Source: Marivita lacus (lineage in GTDB: Bacteria > Pseudomonadota > Alphaproteobacteria > Rhodobacterales > Rhodobacteraceae). From it: a stretch of DNA of 64,000 nt. Below the pieces are notes generated by a model, which made no database searches, was not told the origin of the DNA, and saw only the letters and a list, made by a program, of their open reading frames with translations. Below are positions 36,605 through 46,269 of this stretch, in pieces; position 1 is the first letter of the stretch; each line of letters begins with the position of its first letter. Where the stretch lies: the NCBI RefSeq assembly GCF_014637725.1, contig NZ_BMFC01000001.1:870632-934631 (forward strand), in the 5' to 3' direction. Made by a program: the position numbers and the translations under genes.

Positions 36605-38893
36605 CTACCCGTTCCGCCGCTGCCGTGTGACCTTGCGTTTGGTCTTGGCGTCCTTCTTTTTCGCCTTGGCCACTTTGCGCTTTGGTCCACCCTTGCCGGT
36701 CGGGCGCGTGCCACGCCCCATGCGGCCCTTGCCGGTTCCACTGGGCAGTTCTTCGTTCTCCAGCGTCAGCAGCTCCAGTCCGATACCGCCTGTCACCGGG
36801 GCAGCCTCAATCAGTTTGACCGTTACACGTTGCCCCAGACCGATCATCACTCCGGTGTCGGACCCCATCAGCGTGCCCGCATCCGCATCGAAATGGAAAT
36901 ACTCGTTGCCCAGCGACCGGATCGGAATGAGGCCGTCCGCCCCGGTCTCGTCCAGTTTCACGAACACGCCGAACCGCGCGATGCCGCTGATGCGCCCGGC
37001 GAATTCCGCGCCGACGCGGTCCGACAGGAAGGCGGCCAGATAGCGGTCGGTGGTGTCGCGCTCGGCCATCATCGACCGGCGTTCCGTGTCGCTGATATGC
37101 TGCGCGGTCGCTTCCAACTTGTCGATATCCTGCGGCGACAGCCCGTCCTTGCCCCAGCCATGTGCTGTGATTAGCGCGCGATGCACGATCAGGTCGGAAT
37201 AGCGCCGGATGGGTGATGTGAAATGCGCGTAGTTCTTCAGCGCGAGGCCGAAATGTCCGAAGTTTTCGGGATTGTAATAGGCCTGCGTCATCGACCGGAG
37301 CGTGGCGATGTTGATGAGCTCCGACTCTTCCGTCCCGGCGGCATCGTTCAACAACCGGTTCAGCTGCGCGGTCTGCAACACCTGACCCTTGGCCAGTGTC
37401 AACCCGGCGGCTTCGGCGGTTTCGCGTAGGCTCTCCATCTTTTCGGGGGGCGGTTCCTCGTGCACCCGGAACAACAGCGGCATGCGCTTGGCGATCAGGG
37501 TCTCGGCTGCGGCGACATTGGCCAGCACCATGAACTCCTCGATCAGCTTGTGCGCATCCAGCCGGTCGGCAAAGTTCACAGAGTGAACGGTACCATCTTC
37601 GGCCAGGATGATCTTGCGTTCCGGCAGGTCGAGGTTGAGAGGCTGTCGCCGGTTGCGCGCCTCGACCAGCGCAGTGTAGGCGGCGTAAAGCGGGCGGATC
37701 ACGTCGTCCATCAGTGGCGCGACCTGATCGTTCGGCGCACCGTCCATACCCGCCTGGACGTCCTGGTAGCTCAGCGATGCGGGCGAGCGCATCAACCCGC
37801 GCACGAAATGGTGTCCGATCTTTTCGCCATGGGCGTCGATCACCATGCGCACCGCAATACAGGCGCGCGGCACCCCTTCGTGCAATGAGCACAGATCGCC
37901 CGACAGCCGGTCGGGCAGCATCGGCACCACCCGGTCGGGGAAATAGCTGGAATTGCCGCGTTTGCGGGCTTCGTGGTCCAGTGCCGAACCCGGCGTCACG
38001 TAATACGCCACATCCGCAATCGCGACCCAGATCACGTGACCGCCTGCGTTCTTGGGGTCTTCGTCGGGATGCGCATAGCAGGCATCATCGTGGTCGCGCG
38101 CATCGCTGGGGTCGATGGTGATGAGCGGCATCTCGCGCAGGTCCTCGCGCCCAGAAAGCCCCGCAGGTTTCATCGCGTCCGCCTCCGCGATCACGTCGTC
38201 GGGAAAGCTGTCGGGAATGCCGTGCTGGTGGATCGCGATCAGCGAAACGGCGCGTGGCGCTGATGGGTCGCCCAGTCGTTCGACGATGCGCGCGCGCGGC
38301 AGGCCCATGCGCCCGGCCGGTCCGGCCTGTTCCGCCTCGACCAGCTCTCCGTCCTTGGCGCCACCCGTGGCGTCGGCAGCGACGATCCATTCCTTGTCCG
38401 ATCCCTTGTCGATCGGCTTGATCCGTCCGCCTTCGGAGGATTTGGCAAAGATGCCAACCACCTTGCGCGGGTTCGATCCGATGCGGCGGATCAGGCGCGC
38501 CTCGTAATTGTGGTCCTCTTCGTGGACCACCTGAAGTCGGGCGAGGATGCGGTCACCTTCGCCCAAGGCCGGGTCAGAGGCACGCGGGATCAAGAGGATG
38601 ATCGGCTCGACCCCTTCGCCATGCCATTCCAGAGCACGGGCGAACAGGTCACCATCAGCTGTCGGGGCCTTGACCTGCAAGACGCTGACCGGCGGCAGGC
38701 GGTCGGGGTCGCGATAGGTTTTCTTGCGTTTTTCAAGATGACCTTCTGCCTCCAGCTCTTTCAGCAGGCGCTTCAGATCGATCCGCGCGGCACCCTTGAT
38801 GCCAAAGGCCTTGGCGATGTCGCGTTTCGCGGTGAGGGTCGGGTTGGCGGCGATCCAGTCCAGGATGTCCGCCTTGGTCGGCAATGTGCTCAT
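36605..38893 (-). CDS. rnr: Ribonuclease R
   Basis: About 762 residues. An N-terminal winged-helix region (KADILDWIAANPTLTAKRDIAK) is followed by cold-shock-like domains and the RNB exonuclease domain. The RNB motif DPSDARDHDDACYA supplies the metal-binding aspartates. An S1 domain (about 630-710) precedes a highly basic Lys/Arg tail. It degrades structured RNA 3' to 5'. I use the ATG at 38893; another ATG two codons upstream (38899) cannot be excluded since neither has a clear ribosome site. Confidence 0.95.
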   Translation of the reverse strand: MSTLPTKADILDWIAANPTLTAKRDIAKAFGIKGAARIDLKRLLKELEAEGHLEKRKKTYRDPDRLPPVSVLQVKAPTADGDLFARALEWHGEGVEPIILLIPRASDPALGEGDRILARLQVVHEEDHNYEARLIRRIGSNPRKVVGIFAKSSEGGRIKPIDKGSDKEWIVAADATGGAKDGELVEAEQAGPAGRMGLPRARIVERLGDPSAPRAVSLIAIHQHGIPDSFPDDVIAEADAMKPAGLSGREDLREMPLITIDPSDARDHDDACYAHPDEDPKNAGGHVIWVAIADVAYYVTPGSALDHEARKRGNSSYFPDRVVPMLPDRLSGDLCSLHEGVPRACIAVRMVIDAHGEKIGHHFVRGLMRSPASLSYQDVQAGMDGAPNDQVAPLMDDVIRPLYAAYTALVEARNRRQPLNLDLPERKIILAEDGTVHSVNFADRLDAHKLIEEFMVLANVAAAETLIAKRMPLLFRVHEEPPPEKMESLRETAEAAGLTLAKGQVLQTAQLNRLLNDAAGTEESELINIATLRSMTQAYYNPENFGHFGLALKNYAHFTSPIRRYSDLIVHRALITAHGWGKDGLSPQDIDKLEATAQHISDTERRSMMAERDTTDRYLAAFLSDRVGAEFAGRISGIARFGVFVKLDETGADGLIPIRSLGNEYFHFDADAGTLMGSDTGVMIGLGQRVTVKLIEAAPVTGGIGLELLTLENEELPSGTGKGRMGRGTRPTGKGGPKRKVAKAKKKDAKTKRKVTRQRRNG

Positions 38894-38941
38894 GTGCATC
38901 AGGTAGCACGGGTCTTGACGCGCGTCATGGCGAAAGTCACG

Positions 38942-39370
38942 TCAGCGGGTGACGCGCCGCTCCATCATGCGGTGGTCGATCCCGGCGTCGTCGAACACGT
39001 CGCCATAGGCGGTGAACCCGAGCTTTTCGTAGAACCCCAACGCGTCGATCTGCGCGCCAAGGGCAGCGCGGGTGATGCCGGGCATGTCGTGCAGGATTTC
39101 CAGCGTCTCGCACATCAGGGTTGACCCAATCCCGTTGTGGCGCCGATCACGCAAAACACAGACGCGCCCAATCTTGCCGGTGTCCCTTGTGAGCACGATC
39201 CGCGCCGCGCCCACCGGCTGCCCCGCAACTGTGGCCAACAGATGGATCGCGGTGGCGTCCAAAGCGTCGCGCTCGAGGTCCACAGGTACATTCTGTTCGC
39301 CGACGAACACGGTGTGTCGCACGGCATAGCAGTCGGTCGGGTCCGTGACCCGGGCAATCGTCACGGTCAT
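38942..39370 (-). CDS. GNAT-family N-acetyltransferase (ElaA-like)
   Basis: 142 residues, a single GNAT domain. The acetyl-CoA loop region reads [18 protein letters not shown], and the C-terminal [22 protein letters not shown] block is typical of the ElaA/YjcF-like group. The acceptor is unknown. Its start overlaps the dapE stop (ATGA), so it is co-expressed with dapE. Confidence 0.87.
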   Translation of the reverse strand: MTVTIARVTDPTDCYAVRHTVFVGEQNVPVDLERDALDATAIHLLATVAGQPVGAARIVLTRDTGKIGRVCVLRDRRHNGIGSTLMCETLEILHDMPGITRAALGAQIDALGFYEKLGFTAYGDVFDDAGIDHRMMERRVTR

Positions 39371-40515
39371 TGCGCGAAATACTCCTGCAGGATGCGGGTG
39401 TAGATCGTCTTGAGTTGCACGATCTGGTCCACTTCGACCCGTTCATCGACCGCGTGCATCGTCTTGCCCACAAGACCGAATTCCACGACCGGACAGTGGT
39501 TCTTCACGAAGCGCGCATCGGACGTGCCACCCGAGGTGGACAATTCCGGCACAACACCGGTCTCTGCCTCGACCGCCTTGGCGACAAGGTCGGACAGCGG
39601 CCCGGGCGGTGTCAGGAATGACTCACCCGAGATCGTGATCTTGATGTCTGTCCTGGTGCCGAACTCGGTGTCGACCTTGGCCGCCTCTTCACGCAGCCAG
39701 TAGGACAGGCCCTCGCCGGTGTGGATGTCGTTGAACCGGATGTTGATGCAGGCGCGGGTTTCGGCGGGGATCACGTTGGTCGCGGCATTGCCGGTGTCGA
39801 TGGTCACGACGGCCAGCGTGGACGCGTCGAAATGGTCTGTGCCCTGATCAAGCTCGTGTGACGCCAGTCGGTCCATCAGCCGCGCCATCGCGGGCATGGG
39901 GTTCAGCGCGCGGTGCGGATAGGCGGAATGGCCCTGCTGGCCTTTCACCGTGAACCACGCGTTCATCGACCCGCGCCGCCCGATCTTGATCATCTCGCCC
40001 ATGGTGTTGGGGCAGGTGGGTTCGCCGACAAGACAGACGCGCATCTGTTCGCCGTGAGTCTCCATCCAGTCCAGAAGCGCCATCGTGCCATCGATCGCAT
40101 CGCCTTCCTCGTCGCCGGTGATGGTCAGGATCACCGCGCCATCGGGGGGCGTGTCCTGCACGAAATCCACTGCCGCGGCAACAAAGGCCGCCACCGCCGA
40201 TTTCATGTCGGTGGACCCGCGCCCATAGAGCATGCCGTCCTTGATCTCGGCTCCGAAGGGCGGCATCGACCACGCGTCGGGATTGCCCAGAGGCACCACG
40301 TCCGTATGCCCGTTGAACCCGAAGGTCCGGTCGTGCCCCTTGGCGCCCCAGCGGGCAAAGAGGTTCGACACATCCCCGCGATCAACGCGGGTGCAGGTAA
40401 AACCCGCCTCTTCCAGAACGCCGTGCAACAGCGTCAGCGCACCGCCTTCTTCGGGGGTCACGGAGGCGCATCGGACAAGCGCCGCGGTCAGGTCAACGGG
40501 ATCGGTCTTTGGCAT
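39367..40515 (-). CDS. dapE: Succinyl-diaminopimelate desuccinylase
   Basis: 382 residues. An M20 metallohydrolase of the lysine and meso-diaminopimelate pathway; it removes succinate from N-succinyl-L,L-DAP. The metal and catalytic motifs are [24 protein letters not shown] and [13 protein letters not shown] dimerisation insert lies in the middle. dapD (44317-45144) and asd (47233-48255) of the same pathway also occur in this window but in separate units. A 271-base gap with a CtrA-type box separates its start from the Hint protein gene. Confidence 0.96.
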   Translation of the reverse strand: MPKTDPVDLTAALVRCASVTPEEGGALTLLHGVLEEAGFTCTRVDRGDVSNLFARWGAKGHDRTFGFNGHTDVVPLGNPDAWSMPPFGAEIKDGMLYGRGSTDMKSAVAAFVAAAVDFVQDTPPDGAVILTITGDEEGDAIDGTMALLDWMETHGEQMRVCLVGEPTCPNTMGEMIKIGRRGSMNAWFTVKGQQGHSAYPHRALNPMPAMARLMDRLASHELDQGTDHFDASTLAVVTIDTGNAATNVIPAETRACINIRFNDIHTGEGLSYWLREEAAKVDTEFGTRTDIKITISGESFLTPPGPLSDLVAKAVEAETGVVPELSTSGGTSDARFVKNHCPVVEFGLVGKTMHAVDERVEVDQIVQLKTIYTRILQEYFAQ

Positions 40516-40653
40516 GGCTTTGGTCCTCTGGTCGGTCTTGCGCCATGGCTAACGCCAACCGCAGGCAGAGGCAAATGTGGCGAAAAGAACGCAATCGGGA
40601 TGACCCATGGGGCTGACCGGAACATCCGAGGGATGACATCCAAAGATAAAATG

Positions 40654-40669
40654 TTAACTTTCGATTAAC
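40654..40669 (+). promoter_or_regulatory. CtrA-type binding site upstream of the Hint/anchor-L gene
   Basis: TTAACTTTCGATTAAC matches the full alphaproteobacterial CtrA consensus TTAA-N7-TTAAC with no mismatch. It lies in the dapE/Hint divergent region, 117 bases before the Hint gene start and about 140 bases upstream of dapE. TTAA tetramers are rare in this GC-rich window, so a perfect spaced pair is unlikely by chance. It is also a TGTTAA/TTAACA dyad. Confidence 0.75.
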
Positions 40670-40786
40670 AAAAATGAAAACGGCTCGAGGCGGAGCAGAA
40701 ATCAGTGAGCGGGTTCGACACGGTGAAAACACCGGTCGGGTGAAAAGTCGCTTCTGGTGGTCGCCATGGGCTTCATCGAGGCAAAG

Positions 40787-42358
40787 ATGGCGACAGGCGC
40801 GGAGCTTAGTTACAACACGGGTGCCAGCGCGATTGCGATGGCGAACGCGATTTTCGGTTCTGGTGTTGGCGTCGTGAACGCCAGCTATTCCGGGGACAGC
40901 CGGTCTTCGGCGATCTATTCCAACGGCGATGCGCTGGCGCCGGATGTGACACCGGGGGACACCGGCGTCATCCTGTCGACCGGGCAGGTCCGGGCCTTCA
41001 CCCAGAGCAGCGGAGATCCGAACCGCAGCACCGCAACGACCACAGCCTCGGGCGGCCAGAACAACAACCCCGATTTCAATGCCGCCGCGGGAACGAGCAC
41101 ATTCGACGCCAGCTATCTCGACATTGATTTCATTCCAGACAATGACGTGATGACGATGCGCTTCGTGTTCTCGTCCGAGGAATACCCAGAATTCACGAAC
41201 TCGATCTACCAGGATTTCGTCGGCGTCTGGATCAATGGTCAACAGGTGCAGATCGTTGCAGGTGATGGCGACGTCGATCCGGCGAACCTCAATACCACCG
41301 CGAACGTCAACCTGTTCAAGGACAACATCGGCGACGATTACAACACCGAGATGGACGGGTTCACCGTGACCCTGACCATGACCATGCTGGTCAACGCTGG
41401 AGAGCTCAATTCCATCCGCATCGGCATCGCGGATGTCGCTGACTCCAGTTACGATTCGAACCTGCTGATCGCAGGAGACTCTGTCCAGACAGAGCTTGTC
41501 GCCCGATCCGACATCATCAACATGTACACGAACCGGACCAAGGTTCTTGATGTTCTGGACAATGACATCAACCTGACAGGCGGGGTGATGGTCATCACCC
41601 ATATCAACGGCGTCGCCGTCAGTGTCGGTGACAGTGTCACGCTGAGCACAGGGCAGGTCGTGACTTTGAATGCCGATGGAACCTTGTCGGTCACGTCGGA
41701 TTCCGATTTCGAGACGGTCAATTTCACATATGGCATCGAAAGCACGAACGGTGAAATCGACACGGGCTTTGTCACCATTGCCACGGTCCCGTGTTTCGTG
41801 GCGGGCACGTTGATCGAAACGGCCACTGGCAAAAGATCTGTGGAGGATCTCGGTCCCGGCGATCTGGTCTGGACGCTCGACCGGGGGCTGCAACCGCTGC
41901 GATGGTCCGGGCAGCGCACCGTTGCCGCGGTCGGGGCGTTTGCGCCGGTGCGCGTCAGGGCGAACACCTTTGGCGACCACAGGACGCTGATGCTGTCCCC
42001 GCAGCACCGCATCCTTGTGCGGGATCCGCTGGCTGATCTGGTGTTCGGCACGCCTGAAGTTCTGGTTGCCGCCAAACACCTCGTCAACGGCAACAGCGTG
42101 CAGACCGTCGAAGGTGGCAGCGTCACCTATGTGCACCTGCTGTTTGACCAGCACGAGATCATCCTGTCGAACGGTCTGGCCACCGAAAGCTTCCTGCCCG
42201 GCCCCCAGACACTTGACGCGTTCGAAGACGACATCATCAAAGAGATCGTCAGTCTCTTTCCCGGTCTCGACCCTCGCACCGGGCAGGGTTACGGGGCCGC
42301 GGCCCGCCAGATCCTCAAGAAGCACGAAGCGCAAATGCTGTTCGGAGCGGCTGCGTGA
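40787..42358 (+). CDS. Choice-of-anchor-L / Hint domain protein
   Basis: 523 residues with no classical signal peptide. The N-terminal 210 residues match the choice-of-anchor-L type, with FVFSSEEYPEF and FVGVWING. A short cadherin-like linker with VLDVLDND leads to a Hint domain of the Rhodobacteraceae type. That domain begins at C336 in PCFVAGTLIET, then RSVEDLGPGDLVWTLD, and ends with LLFDQHEIILSNG. The ATG at 40787 has GAGG five bases upstream and gives the usual MATG start; ATG or GTG codons 7-10 codons earlier are less likely. Proteins of this type are probably secreted by a type I system and self-process. Its promoter region carries a CtrA box. It overlaps the next Hint-like gene (ATGA). 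Confidence 0.85.
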   Translation: MATGAELSYNTGASAIAMANAIFGSGVGVVNASYSGDSRSSAIYSNGDALAPDVTPGDTGVILSTGQVRAFTQSSGDPNRSTATTTASGGQNNNPDFNAAAGTSTFDASYLDIDFIPDNDVMTMRFVFSSEEYPEFTNSIYQDFVGVWINGQQVQIVAGDGDVDPANLNTTANVNLFKDNIGDDYNTEMDGFTVTLTMTMLVNAGELNSIRIGIADVADSSYDSNLLIAGDSVQTELVARSDIINMYTNRTKVLDVLDNDINLTGGVMVITHINGVAVSVGDSVTLSTGQVVTLNADGTLSVTSDSDFETVNFTYGIESTNGEIDTGFVTIATVPCFVAGTLIETATGKRSVEDLGPGDLVWTLDRGLQPLRWSGQRTVAAVGAFAPVRVRANTFGDHRTLMLSPQHRILVRDPLADLVFGTPEVLVAAKHLVNGNSVQTVEGGSVTYVHLLFDQHEIILSNGLATESFLPGPQTLDAFEDDIIKEIVSLFPGLDPRTGQGYGAAARQILKKHEAQMLFGAAA

Positions 42359-43434
42359 GCTGGTTCGCCCTGCTGGATTGCGAGACCCGCACGCCATGGG
42401 TGCGCGAGGAGGTCGAGGAGATACTGGACCGCCGCCCACGCGCTTGCGTGCCGCGCGGCTCCGTCGTGCTGGAGACGCGCCTCTCGCCGGATGGGCACCC
42501 GCAAACGCTTGTCAGCTATACGCGAAAGGGCACGGCTGTCTTTAGTTTCTCGCTGATGTCGACGCCGCATGGCAGCGTGGTGTTGGTGATCGCGCAAGGC
42601 GACGATGTGGTTCATGAGGTCGTGGAACGCGGACGCGAGGCGCGAACCGACACCTTGCAGGTGACCATAAGTTGGGATGTGCACAAGACGCTGGGCCGGC
42701 TGGTCGTGGCGCGGCCCGAAACCGAACATGTCCTGATCCGGCATTTCCAGATGAAAAGCGCACCGCTTCTGTCAGATCTCGTGGCGCTCGCATCTCCCAA
42801 GGGGCTGACCGATATCGACCCCGACGTGATCTTCGTGGCCCTTTCGACCGAGATCGAACCGGTTGGCCCGATGCCCACGCTGTCACCGTCTGTCCAGATC
42901 GAGACTGCGCAGGGCTTGCAGTTGGCAATGTCCCTGAAACAGGGTGACGTGGTGCGATCGGCCAATGGCAAGCTACATCCGGTCCTGCACGCCGTCGCGC
43001 GCGACGTGCCCAGCCTCGGGTCTTTTCGGCCGGTGCGTCTGCGCGCGCCCTATTTTGGCCTGACGCAGGATGTGGTGGTGTCGCGCCATCAGCGGCTACT
43101 GGTCAGCGGACCCGAGGTCGAATACCTGTTCGGGCGCGAAGAGGTGCTGATCCCGGCCTCGGCGTTGGTGAACGGCTATGCCGGACATTACGAACCGGCC
43201 CCGCGCTTTGTGACCTATCATCAGTTGCTGCTGCCGCATCATGATGCGGTGCGCATCCCCGACGCCGCGCTGGAAACGCTCTATATCGGACGGATGAGGC
43301 GCGACACGGAACTGCTGAATGCCTCGGTGCTCAGCGATCTGCCCCGCGCGCTCCTGCCCGAACATCACCGTGCGGGTTATCAGGTGTTGCGCGCCTTCGA
43401 GGCGATCACATTGGCCGAGGCCCGCGCAGCCTAG
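42355..43434 (+). CDS. Hint-like domain protein lacking the catalytic Cys
   Basis: 359 residues. The C-terminal two thirds resemble the Hint domain of the upstream protein: SLKQGDVVRSANG, PVRLRAPYFGL, VSRHQRLLVSG, LLPHHDAV. The cysteine that starts a Hint domain is replaced; the aligned region reads SPSVQIETAQG. Self-cleavage should therefore be lost. The N-terminal 170 residues resemble no family I can name. The start overlaps the upstream gene's stop by 4 bases, so the two are made together. A partner, inhibitor or matrix component role is possible. Confidence 0.75.
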   Translation: MSWFALLDCETRTPWVREEVEEILDRRPRACVPRGSVVLETRLSPDGHPQTLVSYTRKGTAVFSFSLMSTPHGSVVLVIAQGDDVVHEVVERGREARTDTLQVTISWDVHKTLGRLVVARPETEHVLIRHFQMKSAPLLSDLVALASPKGLTDIDPDVIFVALSTEIEPVGPMPTLSPSVQIETAQGLQLAMSLKQGDVVRSANGKLHPVLHAVARDVPSLGSFRPVRLRAPYFGLTQDVVVSRHQRLLVSGPEVEYLFGREEVLIPASALVNGYAGHYEPAPRFVTYHQLLLPHHDAVRIPDAALETLYIGRMRRDTELLNASVLSDLPRALLPEHHRAGYQVLRAFEAITLAEARAA

Positions 43435-43781
43435 CCGCGATCCTCATCGCCAAAATATGGCGTGACCTGCGCCACGACGACGGAGTTCTCATCCAGCGCC
43501 TTCTGCATCAGCTCGATCTCGTCTGCCTCGATCTCGTGACCCAGTTCCTTGCGCTCGTCCAGCGTGCCATATCCCGTGACATCCAGCGGAGCCATATCCG
43601 CCTGTTTCAGGATCGCAACGGTTTCGCGCACCGCTTCGGCCTCATCAACGCCCGAAGCGTAGCACATGAGCGCGGCCCCCGTGGCCCCCTTGGGCAGGCC
43701 ATCACCGGACTTGCGGCCAACCTCGACAACGAGGGTGTAGACCGAATGCGGTTTCTTTGGCTTCTTGGGAGTTTCGGTCAT
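43431..43781 (-). CDS. Conserved hypothetical small protein
   Basis: 116 residues. A basic N-terminus (MTETPKKPKKPHSVYTL) is followed by an alpha/beta body rich in Glu and Asp (DEAEAVRETVAILKQADM, LGHEIEADEIELMQKAL). No membrane segment or signal peptide. Its stop overlaps the end of the Hint-like gene on the other strand (43431-43434). The ATG at 43781 is preferred over a longer frame because the added N-terminus would be unusual. I recognise no family. Confidence 0.7.
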   Translation of the reverse strand: MTETPKKPKKPHSVYTLVVEVGRKSGDGLPKGATGAALMCYASGVDEAEAVRETVAILKQADMAPLDVTGYGTLDERKELGHEIEADEIELMQKALDENSVVVAQVTPYFGDEDRG

Positions 43782-43894
43782 GGTTTGGCCTGTTTCATGG
43801 GTGCGCCCCGCATCTGCCATGAAACTTGCCGCAGGTCGAGGGTTGTTGCCACCGTCGCTCTGGGCATACTGCGCCCCGAACAGGGAGGAACGAT

Positions 43895-44290
43895 ATGAAA
43901 TCCGTCAAGGACATGGTGGCTGCCGCGAATGACGTGGTCGATCACGCACCCGCAATTGAAATGCTCCATCTGCATGGTCAGGATGGCGTGACATTCGTGG
44001 ATCTGCGCGATCCACGTGAACTGGAACGCGAGGGCATGATCCCCGGTGCCTTCCATTGCCCACGCGGCATGCTGGAATTCTGGATCGACCCGCAAAGCCC
44101 CTATGCCAAGCCGCAATTCCAGACCGGCAACCGGTTCGTGTTCTACTGCGCCTCGGGCTGGCGGTCGGCCCTGTCCGCACAGGTGGCGCAGGAGATGGGG
44201 CTGGAGCATGTCAGCCACATCACCGACGGGTTCGGAGGCTGGAAGCAGGCGGGCGGCCCGGTTGGTGAGAAGCCCGCCAAGAAGGCGTAG
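43895..44290 (+). CDS. Rhodanese-like domain protein
   Basis: 131 residues, a single rhodanese domain. The active-site loop is C85-ASGWRS, with motif VDLRDPRELEREGMIPGA near the start and HITDGFGGWKQAGG at the end. It would carry sulfur as a persulfide on C85 in the cytoplasm. A strong GGGAGG six bases before the ATG at 43895 decides the start. It converges on dapD with a hairpin between them. Confidence 0.9.
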   Translation: MKSVKDMVAAANDVVDHAPAIEMLHLHGQDGVTFVDLRDPRELEREGMIPGAFHCPRGMLEFWIDPQSPYAKPQFQTGNRFVFYCASGWRSALSAQVAQEMGLEHVSHITDGFGGWKQAGGPVGEKPAKKA

Positions 44291-44310
44291 GGTGGGTTTT
44301 TAGCCCACCC
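44290..44310. terminator. Hairpin between convergent rhodanese and dapD genes
   Basis: GGGTGGG (44290-44296) and CCCACCC (44304-44310) form a 7-bp GC stem with a 7-nt loop, starting at the last base of the rhodanese stop. There is no T run outside the stem. It may act as a weak bidirectional terminator. Confidence 0.5.
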
Positions 44311-44316
44311 GTCAAA

Positions 44317-45144
44317 TCAATCCCGCAGCAACTCGTTGATGCCGGTCTTGGAGCGGGTCCGCTCGTCCACCCGCTTCACGATCACCGCACAATAGAGGTT
44401 GATGCCGTTCTTCGACGGCATCGACCCTGCAACCACGACCGAATAGGGCGGCACTTCGCCATACATCACGGTGCCGGTTTCCCGGTCCACGATCTTGGTC
44501 GACTGGCCGATGAACACGCCCATGCCCAGAACCGAGCCTTCGCGGATGATGCAGCCCTCGACCACTTCCGACCGCGCCCCGATGAAGCAATTGTCCTCGA
44601 TGATGGTCGGCCCGGCCTGCATCGGCTCCAGCACGCCGCCGATACCGACGCCGCCGGACAGATGCACGTTCTTGCCGATCTGCGCGCAGGACCCGACCGT
44701 GGCCCAGGTGTCGACCATCGTGCCTTCATCGACATAGGCGCCCAGGTTGACGAAGGACGGCATCAGCACAACGCCCGGCGCGATATAGGCCGATTTGCGC
44801 ACGATGCAGTTCGGAACGGCGCGAAACCCTGCCGCGCGCCATTGATTGTCGCCCCAGCCCTTGAACTTGCTGTCCACCTTGTCCCACCAGCCAGCGCCCT
44901 GCGGACCCCCGGCCTGCTGTTCCATGTCCTTGATCCGGAAGCCCAGAAGCACGGCTTTCTTGGCCCACTGGTTGACGTGCCAGCTGCCGTCATCCTGCTT
45001 TTCGGCAACCCGCAGCGACCCGCTGTCCAGCGCGTTCAGCGTGGCCTCGATCGCCTCGCGGGTTTCCCCGCCGGTGGACGGTGTAATGGTGTCGCGCGCG
45101 TCCCACGCGGCTTCGATGGCGGTTTCAAGCTGTGCGTTGGACAT
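44317..45144 (-). CDS. dapD: 2,3,4,5-tetrahydropyridine-2,6-dicarboxylate N-succinyltransferase
   Basis: 275 residues, the normal length for DapD. It succinylates tetrahydrodipicolinate in lysine and DAP synthesis. The C-terminal half is a left-handed beta-helix of hexapeptide repeats ([47 protein letters not shown]). The ATG at 45144 has GGAG seven bases upstream; an upstream in-frame ATG would add a non-family N-terminus. Confidence 0.96.
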   Translation of the reverse strand: MSNAQLETAIEAAWDARDTITPSTGGETREAIEATLNALDSGSLRVAEKQDDGSWHVNQWAKKAVLLGFRIKDMEQQAGGPQGAGWWDKVDSKFKGWGDNQWRAAGFRAVPNCIVRKSAYIAPGVVLMPSFVNLGAYVDEGTMVDTWATVGSCAQIGKNVHLSGGVGIGGVLEPMQAGPTIIEDNCFIGARSEVVEGCIIREGSVLGMGVFIGQSTKIVDRETGTVMYGEVPPYSVVVAGSMPSKNGINLYCAVIVKRVDERTRSKTGINELLRD

Positions 45145-45279
45145 GGATGCGCTCCTCACGTCGTAATCCCGGAAATCGCCTTGGCTATAAGCTGCGATGC
45201 ACCATCGCGCAACGCATGTGGTCAATTGCCAGTGGCGAAAACATTCGGGCGTGACCGAAGACAGCTCAGTGTACCGCCA

Positions 45280-46197
45280 TCACGCAATCTGCGGATCGGG
45301 TGCGATATTTCCGCCGCAGACCAGAATGGCCACGCGTTCCCCCGCCTCAGGCTCATAGGCACCGCACATGAGCGCGGCCAGCGCCGTCGCGCCCGCAGGT
45401 TCCACCAACTGCCGATGCGCCTGCCACAAGGCCTGTTGCGCCTGGATGATGGCACCGTCCGAGACAAGCACGCTTTCGATCCCGGCACCTTTGGCCAGAT
45501 CGAAACAGATGCGACCGATGCGCCGCGCACCCAACGCATTCGCCGCCACGCCCGACACAGCCACATCCACTGGCGCGTCCGCCTCGAGAGCGGAGTGGAG
45601 CGCGCAGGACGTCATCGGTTCGACCGCAACCACCTTGCGCCGCTCGCCGAGCCACGCCAGCGCCCCGGCGATCAGGCCCCCGCCACCAACCGCGATCAGC
45701 ACCGTGTCCGCCTCCAGCCCCTGACGTTCCCATTCCAGCATTACCGTGCCCTGACCCGTCACGGTCAAAGGCGCGTCATAGGCGTGGATCTGCATCGCGC
45801 CGCTTTCCGAAGCCTCGCGCTCGGCCAGTTCCAACGCGTTGGCGTATTCCCCCGGCACCACGGTCAGCTCCGCCCCTGTCCGTTTGATCAGGCCGATCTT
45901 GGCCGGTCCGGCAATCTCTGGAACGAAGATCTTCGCCCGATGCCCAAGCTGCCGTGCAGCATGCGCCACCGCCGCCCCGTGATTGCCGCCCGACGCCGCA
46001 ACGACCCCCGCAGCAGGCACATCGGCGGCCAGCAGAGTGTTGAACGCGCCGCGGGTCTTGAAGCTTCCGGTGTGTTGCATCTGCTCCAGCTTGAGCACGA
46101 TGTCGCGCCCGAAGGCGCGGCTGTGCAACACCGGGGTTTGAACGATATGCCCGATGATGCGCTCTTGCGCCGCGATGATGTCATCCTGCCACTGCAT
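45280..46197 (-). CDS. Threonine/serine dehydratase-like PLP enzyme
   Basis: 305 residues of fold type II PLP enzymes. K47 in GSFKTRGA forms the Schiff base. The phosphate loop is VGGGGLIAG, and ASGGNHGAA binds substrate. It lacks the regulatory ACT domain, so it resembles catabolic threonine dehydratase or serine racemase-type enzymes. It converts threonine or serine to 2-oxobutyrate or pyruvate plus ammonia. It appears monocistronic. Confidence 0.87.
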   Translation of the reverse strand: MQWQDDIIAAQERIIGHIVQTPVLHSRAFGRDIVLKLEQMQHTGSFKTRGAFNTLLAADVPAAGVVAASGGNHGAAVAHAARQLGHRAKIFVPEIAGPAKIGLIKRTGAELTVVPGEYANALELAEREASESGAMQIHAYDAPLTVTGQGTVMLEWERQGLEADTVLIAVGGGGLIAGALAWLGERRKVVAVEPMTSCALHSALEADAPVDVAVSGVAANALGARRIGRICFDLAKGAGIESVLVSDGAIIQAQQALWQAHRQLVEPAGATALAALMCGAYEPEAGERVAILVCGGNIAPDPQIA

Positions 46198-46269
46198 GCT
46201 GTTGCCTATCTGGTCACTTTGCCCCTGACGCTATAGGTCTGGACGCTGGCGAACAAGGAACCGATCCTC

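Noticed and set aside
40493-42439. 648-codon open frame opposite the Hint/anchor-L gene
   Set aside because: It runs across the dapE/Hint intergenic region including the CtrA box and has no family resemblance.
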